The notes below the pieces were generated by a model, which saw only the letters and a list, made by a program, of their open reading frames with translations, was not told the origin of the DNA and ran no database searches. Of a DNA stretch of 15,083 nucleotides, positions 1-7,157 are shown one piece after another; position 1 is the stretch's first letter; each line of letters begins with the position of its first letter. Made by a program: the position numbers and the translations under genes. The stretch comes from Sulfurimonas sp. (lineage in GTDB: Bacteria > Campylobacterota > Campylobacteria > Campylobacterales > Sulfurimonadaceae). The DNA is taken from positions 1-15,083 of the forward strand of contig JAMORZ010000045.1 of the NCBI GenBank assembly GCA_027063295.1. Reading direction: 5' to 3'.

Positions 1-314
1 GATTGCTTAACTTTTTTAAGTCTATCAAAAAGACCCTCTCAAAGGTAGATGATATGAACATCTACATCTTCCCTGAGGGGGAACGCTTTAGTGGTGATGG
101 GCTTACTGTTTTTCAAAGTGGTGCAAGCAAAATAGCAAAAGCAAACAAACTCAAAGTAGTACCTGTTATCATCAAAGGGAAGAATGAAAAAGTTTTTGAA
201 GCTGCGCCATACAAAGAGCCATACACTGTTGATGTATATGTTGGAGATTTTATCAACCCTGATACTCTTGAAGAGGAGTATAAAACTTTTGCCAAAGAGG
301 TGGGTGCATTATGA
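1..314 (+). CDS. plsC: PlsC-type 1-acylglycerol-3-phosphate acyltransferase, C-terminal part (5' end outside window)
   Basis: The reading frame is open from the left edge, so the true start and the HxxxxD catalytic motif lie outside the window. The TTG at 3 is not taken as a start. About 103 residues are visible. They contain FPEGERF (about residues 23-29 of the visible part), which matches the FPEGTR block of PlsC/LPLAT acyltransferases, and then VVPVIIKG (52-59), which matches the VPV(x)I block. Known family members transfer an acyl chain to lysophosphatidic acid to make phosphatidic acid at the inner membrane. The stop TGA overlaps the pdxJ start in an ATGA, so the gene is probably cotranscribed with pdxJ and pdxA. 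Glu stands in the usual Thr position of FPEGTR, a common variation. The family call is good. The exact substrate, and so the symbol, is inferred. Confidence 0.8.
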   Translation, partial: LLNFFKSIKKTLSKVDDMNIYIFPEGERFSGDGLTVFQSGASKIAKANKLKVVPVIIKGKNEKVFEAAPYKEPYTVDVYVGDFINPDTLEEEYKTFAKEVGAL

Positions 315-1096
315 TGACACTTGGAGTAAACATAGACCATGTAGCAGTTCTACGTGAAGCAAGACGAGTTAATGATCCAGATATTTTACAAGCTCTTTAT
401 GTTGCCTGCGAGAGTGGAGCAGATCAGATTACGATCCATCTTAGAGAAGATAGACGCCATATCCAAGATGTAGATGTAAAAAATATCTTAGCACATTCCA
501 AACTCCCTGTAAATCTGGAGTGCTCCATAAACAAAGAGATACTCAGCATTGTGAGTGAACTTAAACCCCATCGTGCGACCCTTGTGCCTGAAAAACGTGA
601 AGAGGTTACCACAGAGGGTGGGCTTGATGTTTTTAGTTTTGCAGATGAAGTGCAAGAGGCAACAAGGCAGCTCCACAAAGTGACCATTCCTGTTTCACTC
701 TTTGTAGATCCCACCATCGAAGCGATTGAGCAGTCTAAAAAACTAGGAGCTGAGATGGTAGAGCTGCACACCGGACACTTTGCAAACCTCTATGCGATGC
801 TACACTCAAATCTCTCTTACTCCAACCACTCTATCAAAGATCTAGAACTTCCACGCCAAGAGCTTCAAGTCAAATTACAAGAGTCTCTTAATGCAATCAA
901 AAACGCAGCCGATCATGCAAAAAAACTAGGTTTAGAGGTTGCGGCTGGACATGGACTTAACTACCACAATGTAGATGAGATGATGAAGATAGAGAGTATC
1001 ACAGAGCTCAACATCGGACAAAGCATCGTTGCCAGAAGTGTTTTTAGTGGCTTAGCACAAGCTATCAAAGATATGAAAAAACTAACAACGAGATGA
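311..1096 (+). CDS. pdxJ: Pyridoxine 5'-phosphate synthase PdxJ
   Basis: PdxJ condenses 1-deoxy-D-xylulose 5-phosphate with the amino-ketone made by PdxA, giving pyridoxine 5'-phosphate in the DXP-dependent vitamin B6 pathway. The 261-residue TIM barrel shows the family signatures: LGVNIDHVAVLREAR (4-18), HLREDRRH (43-50, His43 matching E. coli His45), NLEC (68-71, Glu70), ELHTGHFA (151-158), AGHGLNYHN (212-220, His214) and LNIGQSIVARS (233-243). It is some 20 residues longer than the E. coli enzyme, mostly from an insert near 163-185. Two ATG codons stand in tandem (311 and 314). The first has the better spacing, 10 nt from AGAGG at 296-300. The start overlaps the plsC stop and the stop overlaps the pdxA start, both as ATGA, which suggests translational coupling. 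Confidence 0.97.
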   Translation: MMTLGVNIDHVAVLREARRVNDPDILQALYVACESGADQITIHLREDRRHIQDVDVKNILAHSKLPVNLECSINKEILSIVSELKPHRATLVPEKREEVTTEGGLDVFSFADEVQEATRQLHKVTIPVSLFVDPTIEAIEQSKKLGAEMVELHTGHFANLYAMLHSNLSYSNHSIKDLELPRQELQVKLQESLNAIKNAADHAKKLGLEVAAGHGLNYHNVDEMMKIESITELNIGQSIVARSVFSGLAQAIKDMKKLTTR

Positions 1097-2022
1097 GTAA
1101 ACCAACCATAGCTGTAAGTGTAGGCGATCTCAATGGTGTTGGGCTTGAGATAGCTCTTAGAGCCCACAATGAGGTTACAAAACTGTGCAAACCCATCTAC
1201 TGTGTCAACTTTTCACTCCTCAATCAAGCTACACAACTTCTTAAAACAACTATCCCTGAAGATTTTACGCTTTGTGAAGTTGATGGTGATTTTGAGATAA
1301 AACCAGGTAAAGTGACAAAAGAGAGTGGCAGGTACTCTTATGACTCTTTTATGAAAGCGATTACACTTTGTGAAAACAAAGATGCCTCTGCAGTGGTTAC
1401 GATGCCTATTCATAAAGAGGCTTGGATGATGGCAGGGCTAGAGTACAAAGGACATACCGACCTGCTTCGCAAACACTTTAACAAAGAAGCTATCATGATG
1501 CTTGGGTGTGAGAAGATGTTTGTTGCACTCTACACAGAACATATCCCCCTCTCACAGGTTGCTAAAACAATAGAACTAAAAAAACTCACAACTTTTTTGC
1601 TTGATCTGCATAAAGATATACAAACACAACCAATAGCAGTTTTAGGGCTCAACCCACATGCTGGAGATAACGGTGTTTTAGGTGATGAAGAGAGTGTCAT
1701 AACTCAAGCGATTGCACTTGCGAACAAAGAAGTTGGGTTTGAACAGTTTGTGGGTCCGGTTGTGCCGGACATTGCATTTACACCCCACTTTAGAGCAAAC
1801 TACAACCACTTTGTAGCGATGTATCACGACCAAGGTTTAGCTCCACTTAAGGCACTCTATTTTGATGAGAGTGTTAATATCTCGTTAAACCTTCCTATAG
1901 TTAGAACATCAGTTGATCATGGCACTGCATTTGATATTGCTTACAAAAATCAAGCTAAAACACTTAGTTATATTAATGCCATCAAAAGTGCTTTAGAGCT
2001 TGCACACTCTAAAGCATCTTAA
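1093..2022 (+). CDS. pdxA: 4-hydroxythreonine-4-phosphate dehydrogenase PdxA
   Basis: PdxA oxidises 4-phosphohydroxy-L-threonine with NAD; the product decarboxylates to the amino-ketone used by PdxJ, so the two adjacent genes encode consecutive steps. The 309-residue protein has the expected metal-binding histidines in context: TEHIPL (His150), LNPHAGD (His189) and YHDQGLAPLKAL (His245). It also has GHTDLL (120-125) at the substrate site and RTSVDHGTAFDIA (271-283). Length is close to the usual 300-330. The gene begins in an ATGA overlap with pdxJ. Its TAA at 2020-2022 overlaps the convergent ppaC stop by 4 bp, so there is no intergenic space, and the likely terminator lies just inside ppaC (2037-2057). 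Confidence 0.97.
   Translation: MSKPTIAVSVGDLNGVGLEIALRAHNEVTKLCKPIYCVNFSLLNQATQLLKTTIPEDFTLCEVDGDFEIKPGKVTKESGRYSYDSFMKAITLCENKDASAVVTMPIHKEAWMMAGLEYKGHTDLLRKHFNKEAIMMLGCEKMFVALYTEHIPLSQVAKTIELKKLTTFLLDLHKDIQTQPIAVLGLNPHAGDNGVLGDEESVITQAIALANKEVGFEQFVGPVVPDIAFTPHFRANYNHFVAMYHDQGLAPLKALYFDESVNISLNLPIVRTSVDHGTAFDIAYKNQAKTLSYINAIKSALELAHSKAS
1984..2016 (-). terminator. Probable intrinsic terminator of ppaC, inside the pdxA coding end
   Basis: A perfect 10-bp stem pairs TGCTTTAGAG (1989-1998) with CTCTAAAGCA (2007-2016) around an 8-nt loop (1999-2006). Read on the minus strand, it begins 2 nt after the ppaC stop and is followed by C and then TTTT (1987-1984). On the plus strand no good T tract follows, so it fits minus-strand transcription best. 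Its function is inferred from structure only. Confidence 0.55.
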
Positions 2023-2945
2023 AATTGAGGTTGAACAACAGGGATAACCTGTTTTTTACGGCTAAGTACACCATCTAGCCACACTTGGTTGTTCTCAAGT
2101 TTTGTATTAAACGCAGCTTCTATTTTAGATACATCATCACTTGCGCAAAGAAGTTTTGAACCCTCTTTCATGATATCTGTAAGTAGTACAAGCATTGTAT
2201 GAAGCCCCTCTTCTTCTTTCATCGCTACCATATCAGCATAGATTTCATCGATTCTATCATCAAGTGCAGAGATATCAATCATCTCAAGCTGATTTACACC
2301 CACTTTTGCACCATTCATATCAAACACTTTATAATCACGTGTGTTAAGCTCACGAGCAGTTGCACCATCTGTACCAGATTTAACGATGAACATCTCCATA
2401 GCAAGCTCTTTGTAGTTTTCAACACCCGCAATCTCAGCTAATTCTTTTACAGCTTTTGTATCTGCTTTTGTACATGTAGGTGATTTAAAGATCACTGTAT
2501 CACTCAAGATAGCAAGCATCATCATCCCTGCAATCTCTTTTGGGATCTCTACACCCATAGCATCATACACTTCTTTTACTACTGTATTAGAACACCCAAT
2601 AGGACGGATCCAGCACTCAAGTGGAGTAGAAGTTGTGATATCACCAAGTTTGTGATGATCTATCACACCCAAAATAGTAGCATCATCGATATCATCTTGA
2701 AAATGAGCCTTGTCTGTTGAGTCAACAAGATATACTTTCTCACCTGCTACAGAAGTTTTTAACTCTGGAACTTTGTTTGCATAACCAAATTTCTCTAAGA
2801 TAAATGCAGTCTCGGCAGAGATATCACCTTGACGAGCTGGGATATACTCCTCATCTTCGAGTTGATTTTTTAAGTATGAGATAGAGATAGCTCCAATGAT
2901 AGAATCACTATCGGGATTTCTGTGTCCAAAAACATATACTGACAT
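2019..2945 (-). CDS. ppaC: Manganese-dependent inorganic pyrophosphatase (family II, DHH)
   Basis: The enzyme hydrolyses cytoplasmic pyrophosphate to phosphate and so drives biosynthetic reactions forward. The 308 residues show the full family II layout. The N-terminal DHH domain has GHRNPDSDS (7-15; His8, Asp12, Asp14), LVDSTD (73-78, Asp75), VIDHHKLGD (94-102, the DHH triad at 96-98) and LSDT (147-150, Asp149). The DHHA2 domain carries the C-terminal SRKKQ signature (295-299), which binds substrate. There are no inserted CBS domains, so this is the short, nucleotide-independent form. The ATG has AAAGG 8 nt upstream and a TATAAT box at 2972-2977, so it is probably transcribed apart from the kinase gene 40 bp upstream. 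It converges on pdxA with a 4-bp overlap. Confidence 0.96.
   Translation of the reverse strand: MSVYVFGHRNPDSDSIIGAISISYLKNQLEDEEYIPARQGDISAETAFILEKFGYANKVPELKTSVAGEKVYLVDSTDKAHFQDDIDDATILGVIDHHKLGDITTSTPLECWIRPIGCSNTVVKEVYDAMGVEIPKEIAGMMMLAILSDTVIFKSPTCTKADTKAVKELAEIAGVENYKELAMEMFIVKSGTDGATARELNTRDYKVFDMNGAKVGVNQLEMIDISALDDRIDEIYADMVAMKEEEGLHTMLVLLTDIMKEGSKLLCASDDVSKIEAAFNTKLENNQVWLDGVLSRKKQVIPVVQPQF
2037..2057 (+). terminator. Probable intrinsic terminator of the plsC-pdxJ-pdxA unit, inside the ppaC coding end
   Basis: On the plus strand AACAGG (2037-2042) pairs with CCTGTT (2048-2053) around the loop GATAA. The six-T run at 2052-2057 follows at once. It starts 14 nt after the pdxA stop and lies in the last codons of the convergent ppaC gene. 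The stem is short (6 bp), so strength is uncertain. Confidence 0.5.
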
Positions 2946-2971
2946 AGATTTAGCCTTTAAATTTTTTTGTA

Positions 2972-2977
2972 ATTATA
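2972..2977 (-). promoter_or_regulatory. Putative -10 box for ppaC
   Basis: Read on the minus strand the sequence is a perfect TATAAT, preceded by T-rich sequence (GTTTTTAAG) and 26 nt upstream of the ppaC ATG. There is no clear -35 box, as is usual for the housekeeping sigma factor in Campylobacterota. It lies in the 40-bp gap between ppaC and the kinase gene. Confidence 0.55.
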
Positions 2978-2985
2978 CTTAAAAA

Positions 2986-4776
2986 CTATTTGTTTTTGAG
3001 ATGATTTTGCAGTTCATGAAGAAAATATTTGTATGATTTCATATACTTAGCAATCCCATCTACATCAAACAACTCTATCTTTTCAAGAAGTTTTTGTGAA
3101 AGATCTGTAAAAAGAACTATCTCAAATTTTTTCGCTAACATCTCTAAACTTGAAGCAAATTTTTTCGTTACTTCCAAATCATTTGTTTGCATCACTTGAT
3201 TATAAAGCGGCATCAAATGTTTTTGAGCATACGATGCAAACATTTCAAGCTTTGCATCATCCATATTACTAAATCTATCTTTTTGTTGTACTTGTTGTTG
3301 TGGCTGTACTTGTTGCTCGTCGTAGCTACTATTAAATAGTCTCAAAACCACTTTAAAGAGTTCTATTTTAGATAATGGTTTTTTAAGATGTCCTGCGATT
3401 TTCATACCATTTGCAGCAAATTTTACATCTTTTAATGTTCTTTGTGTAAGTGTTATTGCTGGTGCAGTTGAGATTTTTGCTATCACTTTAGAGACTGCAT
3501 TTTCATCCATTGTCAATAATTCAAGATCGATAAACACCATATCAAATCTCGAGCTTCTCAGTTTTTCAATCGCATCTCTTGGATTGTCAAAGTACTCGAT
3601 ATGTGCTTTTGTGCCATCAAATGATTCTTCAATAATCTCTTTGCTTTTTTGATCTTCATCTATGATGAGAACATTAGCACCATTTGGTATGATTTTACTA
3701 AAATCTACCTCTTGATTTTGTGCATTTTCATCCTCATGAGATTTTAAAACGATCTCAACATTATAAAGTTCCAGTGTAAAAGTAGAACCTTGATTTGGCA
3801 TACTTGTAAGTTTAATATCTCCACCCATAAGTCTTGCGATTTTTCTATGTACAGAAAGGCCAAGCCCAACACTTTGGAACTCTTCATTGGAACTATCTTC
3901 ACGTTTTTCAAAAATCTCAAATATTGCTTTTTGATCTTTTATAGGGATCCCAGAACCTGTATCTTTTACTTCGATTGCAAAATTTACTGTGTTATTTACT
4001 ACATTTGTACTTTGTAGTTTTACATATATATTAACAGAACCATCTTTTGTAAACTTGATTGCGTTTTCAACTAAATTTTCAACGATTTGCTTAACTTTAT
4101 CACTGTCTACCATAAGAGATTTTGGTAGATCTTGGTCAACTTGAAGTGATAATTTTAAACCTTTTTGAGTAGCTTTGTTTGTATAATGTTGTGCAATATT
4201 TTCAAAAAACAGTGCTGTGTCGATCGCTCTTTCTTGAAACTGAAAGTTTTTTCCTTCAACCTTTGAGAGCTCAATAATACTATTCATAAGGGCAAGAAGT
4301 TTTTGACCAGAATTTGCGATATTTTGAGCATACGTAAGTTGTTTATGATCTTTCACCTCATTTTTTAGCATATCTGCAAAAACTAAAATAGAGTTAAGAG
4401 GGGTTCTTATCTCATGACGGATATTTGATAAAAACTCTTTTTTCACATAATTTGCATCTTGAGCGATCTTTTTTATATCTTGTAGAAGATTTTTATAACT
4501 CTCTATTTCATACTCTAAATCATCTATCTTTTTTATCTGTTCTGCTACAAAACTTTTTGATTTTGTTGTTGAACCATACTCAAAAAGCTTACTCTCTAAA
4601 AGTTCTATCTCATCAATAAGTTTCTCTTTTTTCTCTTGAGCATCTTGAACCTCTTTTTCTAAAAGTTCAATCGTATCTTTATTGCTCTTTTTTACAAGCA
4701 TTGCAGTAAGGATAATGCCAACAATAAAAACAACAAAAATACCTATAAGAAAAGTAATATCCATCTCAACTAACAT
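2986..4776 (-). CDS. Hybrid sensor histidine kinase: TM anchor, coiled coil, HisKA, HATPase, REC, degenerate HPt-like tail
   Basis: A 596-residue membrane-anchored hybrid kinase. One hydrophobic helix (about 7-28) follows a very short N-terminus, so there is no periplasmic sensor domain. A charged coiled coil (about 33-108) leads to HisKA with phospho-acceptor His121 (NIRHEIRTPLNS). The ATPase domain has an N box (NLVENAIKF, Asn238), a G1 box (DTGSGI, 272-277) and a G2 box (GLGLS, 304-308). A receiver domain (about 366-482) keeps an acidic patch (Asp373/Glu374), the phospho-acceptor Asp417 and the KP pair at 466-467. A Gln-rich linker (488-498) leads to an all-helical tail (about 505-596) that resembles an HPt domain but lacks its histidine. 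The ATG at 4776 has GGAG 8 nt upstream; the next ATG (Met5) has a poorer site. It overlaps the regulator gene by 7 bp and is very probably its partner. The signal is unknown. Confidence 0.9.
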   Translation of the reverse strand: MLVEMDITFLIGIFVVFIVGIILTAMLVKKSNKDTIELLEKEVQDAQEKKEKLIDEIELLESKLFEYGSTTKSKSFVAEQIKKIDDLEYEIESYKNLLQDIKKIAQDANYVKKEFLSNIRHEIRTPLNSILVFADMLKNEVKDHKQLTYAQNIANSGQKLLALMNSIIELSKVEGKNFQFQERAIDTALFFENIAQHYTNKATQKGLKLSLQVDQDLPKSLMVDSDKVKQIVENLVENAIKFTKDGSVNIYVKLQSTNVVNNTVNFAIEVKDTGSGIPIKDQKAIFEIFEKREDSSNEEFQSVGLGLSVHRKIARLMGGDIKLTSMPNQGSTFTLELYNVEIVLKSHEDENAQNQEVDFSKIIPNGANVLIIDEDQKSKEIIEESFDGTKAHIEYFDNPRDAIEKLRSSRFDMVFIDLELLTMDENAVSKVIAKISTAPAITLTQRTLKDVKFAANGMKIAGHLKKPLSKIELFKVVLRLFNSSYDEQQVQPQQQVQQKDRFSNMDDAKLEMFASYAQKHLMPLYNQVMQTNDLEVTKKFASSLEMLAKKFEIVLFTDLSQKLLEKIELFDVDGIAKYMKSYKYFLHELQNHLKNK

Positions 4777-5828
4777 TGTTCACTCTCCACGATTTTTTTA
4801 AAAACAGAAAGGTTTTTCTCAAATAAAGAGACTAAATAAGGATCAAATTTTTTCCCACGATTTTGAACAATAAATGCACTTGCTTTATCAAAACTCCATG
4901 CATCTTTGTAGCATCTATTTTGAGTAAGTGCATCAAGAACATCTGCAATAGCGACTATCCTTCCATAAAGGTGTATCTCTTTGCCTTTTAAGCCTCTTGG
5001 ATAACCTGTTCCATCCCAATTTTCATGATGTTCATAAGCGATAATTCTTGCTATCTGAATAAGTTTGCGTTTTGATTTTTTTAATACTTTTACCGCATGA
5101 GTCGGATGCAGCTTCATCATCTCAAACTCATCTTCTGTCAGTTTTCCTGGTTTATGCAAAATTTTATTATCTATAAAGATTTTACCTATATCATGCAATG
5201 GAGCTGCTAGATGTATCATCTTTACCTCTTCATCACTCAGTCGTCCATCCAAAATAGCAAGTTCTTTTGCAATATTTGCAACACGACGAACATGACATGC
5301 TGTCTCACCACTATCACTTTCAATAATATCACTTAATATATACACTATCTCTTCTTGTGCGCTTGCTAAATCATCAAGATACTGATCTTTTACATTACGA
5401 ATTTCACAAGAGAGTTCTTTATTATTTTGTTTAAGTTTCTTTCTATAACTATACAGCTCAAGATGATTTGCAACTCGTGCTTTAAGCTCTTGTGGATGGA
5501 AAGGTTTTGCTACATAATCAACTGCACCAAGACCAAAACCGTAAGCAACAGAGTTGATATCTACCTTTGCAGTTAAAAATATGATAGGGGTATCGGCTAT
5601 AGCTGGAGAGTTTTTTATAATCTTACAAAGGTGAAATCCATCAATACCAGGCATCATAACGTCTAAAAGAATAAGATCAAATCTTTTTGTTTTTAGCACT
5701 TCAATAGCAGACTCACCACTTTGTGCATAGGAAAAATTATAATCATCATTTTTTAAAATACTAATAGCTACTTTAATGTTTTCACTAACATCATCAACTA
5801 TGAGTATCTCATATTTTTCACTTTTCAT
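4770..5828 (-). CDS. Response regulator with HD-GYP domain (probable cyclic di-GMP phosphodiesterase, RpfG type)
   Basis: A 352-residue two-domain protein. The receiver domain (about 6-125) has the acidic pair Asp12/Asp13, phospho-acceptor Asp56 (LILLDVMMPGIDG), Thr86 and Lys108. A helical linker (about 126-170) precedes the HD-GYP domain, which has every hallmark: HDIGK (212-216), HPTHA (241-245), HHENWDGTGYP (267-277) and AIADVLDAL (294-301). Domains of this kind hydrolyse cyclic di-GMP to pGpG or GMP with a di- or trinuclear metal centre, and the intact motifs suggest an active enzyme under phosphorylation control. The hybrid kinase follows with a 7-bp overlap. The ATG at 5828 is the only methionine before the receiver domain. 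Its upstream region is odd: GAGG is 1 nt from the ATG and a TATAAT box is 5 nt from it. Confidence 0.93.
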   Translation of the reverse strand: MKSEKYEILIVDDVSENIKVAISILKNDDYNFSYAQSGESAIEVLKTKRFDLILLDVMMPGIDGFHLCKIIKNSPAIADTPIIFLTAKVDINSVAYGFGLGAVDYVAKPFHPQELKARVANHLELYSYRKKLKQNNKELSCEIRNVKDQYLDDLASAQEEIVYILSDIIESDSGETACHVRRVANIAKELAILDGRLSDEEVKMIHLAAPLHDIGKIFIDNKILHKPGKLTEDEFEMMKLHPTHAVKVLKKSKRKLIQIARIIAYEHHENWDGTGYPRGLKGKEIHLYGRIVAIADVLDALTQNRCYKDAWSFDKASAFIVQNRGKKFDPYLVSLFEKNLSVFKKIVESEQC

Positions 5829-5833
5829 ACCTC

Positions 5834-5839
5834 ATTATA
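5834..5839 (-). promoter_or_regulatory. TATAAT box very close to the response-regulator start
   Basis: Read on the minus strand, TATAAT is followed by GAGGT and then the ATG at 5828. If used as a -10 box, transcription would begin at or beside the start codon. A second candidate, TATGAT, lies directly upstream at 5839-5844 and would leave a leader of only a few bases. The box itself is clear; which one is used is not. Confidence 0.4.
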
Positions 5840-5873
5840 TCATACTTTGACAGCTGATATTTCTGAAAAAATA

Positions 5874-5893
5874 GGAAAAAAAGTTTTTTTTCC
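5874..5893. promoter_or_regulatory. A7/T8 inverted repeat between divergent promoters
   Basis: GGAAAAAAA (5874-5882), one G, then TTTTTTTTCC (5884-5893) form a nearly perfect palindrome, continued by further C bases to 5896. It lies about 34 bp upstream of the aminotransferase -10 box, where an A/T-rich UP element would sit. The homopolymer runs could bend DNA or vary in length. No role is demonstrated. Confidence 0.35.
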
Positions 5894-5926
5894 CCCATTC
5901 TCAACATATATATAGCTAGATTTGAG

Positions 5927-5932
5927 TATAAT
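5927..5932 (+). promoter_or_regulatory. Putative -10 box for the aminotransferase gene
   Basis: TATAAT in the context TTGAGTATAAT, 39 nt upstream of the ATG at 5972. The ribosome binding site AAGGA (5958-5962) stands 9 nt before the start. No convincing -35 box is seen; the region upstream is AT-rich with an alternating AT run. Confidence 0.6.
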
Positions 5933-5971
5933 AATGCAATTTTTACCTAAAACAATTAAGGAAAACACTCT

Positions 5972-7141
5972 ATGCTAACAAATCGCATAAATACACTTTC
6001 TGAATCAATAACAATCGCAATAACGACACTTGCTCAAGAGCTTAAAGCTCAAGGCAAAGATGTACTTAGTTTCTCAGCTGGTGAGCCAGACTTTGACACA
6101 CCTCAGGTGATAAAAGATGCAGCTATTGAAGCTATTAACAATGGTTTTACAAAATATACTGCTGTTGATGGTATCCCAGCACTTAAAGAAGCGGTTGCAA
6201 CAAAACTCAAACGTGATAACAACCTTGAGTATGCACCAAATCAGATCATCGTAAACAACGGAGCAAAACACTCTTTGTTTAACCTCTTTTCTGCAACGAT
6301 AGATAAAGGTGATGAAGTGATCATCCCTGCACCTTACTGGGTAACATACCCTGAGCTTGTAAGATACTGTGGCGGTGATGTTGTAGAGATCGCAACTGAT
6401 GATGCAAGTGGATTTAAGATCACTCCAGAACAGCTTAAAAATGCTCTTACTCCAAAGACTAAGATGCTTATCTTAACAACTCCATCAAACCCTACAGGTT
6501 CTGTTTACACAAAAGAGGAGCTCATCGAGCTTGGGAAAGTGCTTGAGGGCACAGATGTAATCGTAGCAAGTGATGAGATGTATGAGAAACTTGTGTATGA
6601 GGGTGAGTTTACTTCAGCTGCTGCAGTGAGTGAAGATATGTTCAAACGCACAGTAACAATCAACGGTCTGAGCAAATCAGTAGCGATGACAGGATGGCGC
6701 TTTGGTTATATGGCAGCACATAATGCTGACCTTATCAAAGCTACTAAAAAGCTTCAGTCTCAAAGTACATCAAACATCAACTCTATCACACAAATGGCAG
6801 CAATCGCTGGTCTTAATGGCAGTGCTGATACAGATATAGAGATGATGAGAAAAGAGTTCTCTGCCCGTCGTGATGAAGCTGTAGAGCTTTTTAATGCTAT
6901 CGATGGACTAAGTGTTTTAAAACCTGATGGTGCGTTCTATCTTTTTGTAAATATCAAAGAGGTAAGTAACGACTCACTCACATTTGCACAAGATCTTTTA
7001 GCAAGTAAAGAAGTAGCTGTAGTTCCTGGTGTTGGTTTTGGTAGTGAAGGATATTTTAGATTCTCATTTGCAACAGATATTGAGAGTATCCGTGAGGGTA
7101 TCAAACGTATCGAAGAGTTTGTAAAAGAGCTTAAAAAGTAG
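5972..7141 (+). CDS. aspC: Class I/II pyridoxal-phosphate aminotransferase, probably aspartate aminotransferase
   Basis: A 389-residue fold-type I PLP enzyme. In order it shows the N-terminal SAGEPDFDTP (35-44), NNGAKHSL (95-102) for cofactor phosphate contact, APYWVTYPE (120-128) with the stacking aromatic, TPSNPTG (170-176, Asn173), ASDEMYEKLVY (199-209, Asp201), SKSVAMTGWRFGY (234-246, Schiff-base Lys235), GAFYLFV (320-326) and the carboxylate-binding Arg363 (YFRFSFA). This pattern belongs to the subgroup Ib aspartate aminotransferases, which link oxaloacetate and glutamate to aspartate; some relatives also accept prephenate or aromatic acids, so the symbol is an inference. The gene is alone on its strand, has its own promoter and ribosome binding site, and ends in a hairpin shared with lpxD. 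It needs the PLP made via PdxJ and PdxA. Confidence 0.92.
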   Translation: MLTNRINTLSESITIAITTLAQELKAQGKDVLSFSAGEPDFDTPQVIKDAAIEAINNGFTKYTAVDGIPALKEAVATKLKRDNNLEYAPNQIIVNNGAKHSLFNLFSATIDKGDEVIIPAPYWVTYPELVRYCGGDVVEIATDDASGFKITPEQLKNALTPKTKMLILTTPSNPTGSVYTKEELIELGKVLEGTDVIVASDEMYEKLVYEGEFTSAAAVSEDMFKRTVTINGLSKSVAMTGWRFGYMAAHNADLIKATKKLQSQSTSNINSITQMAAIAGLNGSADTDIEMMRKEFSARRDEAVELFNAIDGLSVLKPDGAFYLFVNIKEVSNDSLTFAQDLLASKEVAVVPGVGFGSEGYFRFSFATDIESIREGIKRIEEFVKELKK

Positions 7142-7157
7142 GAGAGATCCTACTTTA
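7135..7157 (-). terminator. Hairpin between convergent aminotransferase and lpxD genes
   Basis: AAAGTAGGA (7135-7143) pairs perfectly with TCCTACTTT (7148-7156) around a GAGA loop, a 9-bp stem. It overlaps the stop codons of both genes (7139-7141 and 7155-7157). On the minus strand the stem ends in a run of five T, a fair terminator for the ilvB-ilvN-lpxD operon. On the plus strand the tail TTTACTT is weaker. Confidence 0.65.

Noticed and set aside
424..771. 115-codon minus-strand open frame opposite pdxJ
   Set aside because: It is fully antisense to a conserved enzyme and has low-complexity Ser/Thr-rich composition typical of a shadow frame.
2043..2047. The GGGATAAC stretch near 2041-2048 as a fragment of a homing-endonuclease site
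   Set aside because: It is explained as the loop and stem of the terminator and as ppaC codons; no intron or endonuclease gene is nearby.
5847..5852. TTGACA as a -35 box for the aminotransferase promoter
   Set aside because: It lies 74 bp upstream of the TATAAT at 5927, far from the needed 16-18 bp, and no good -10 box follows it at the right distance.
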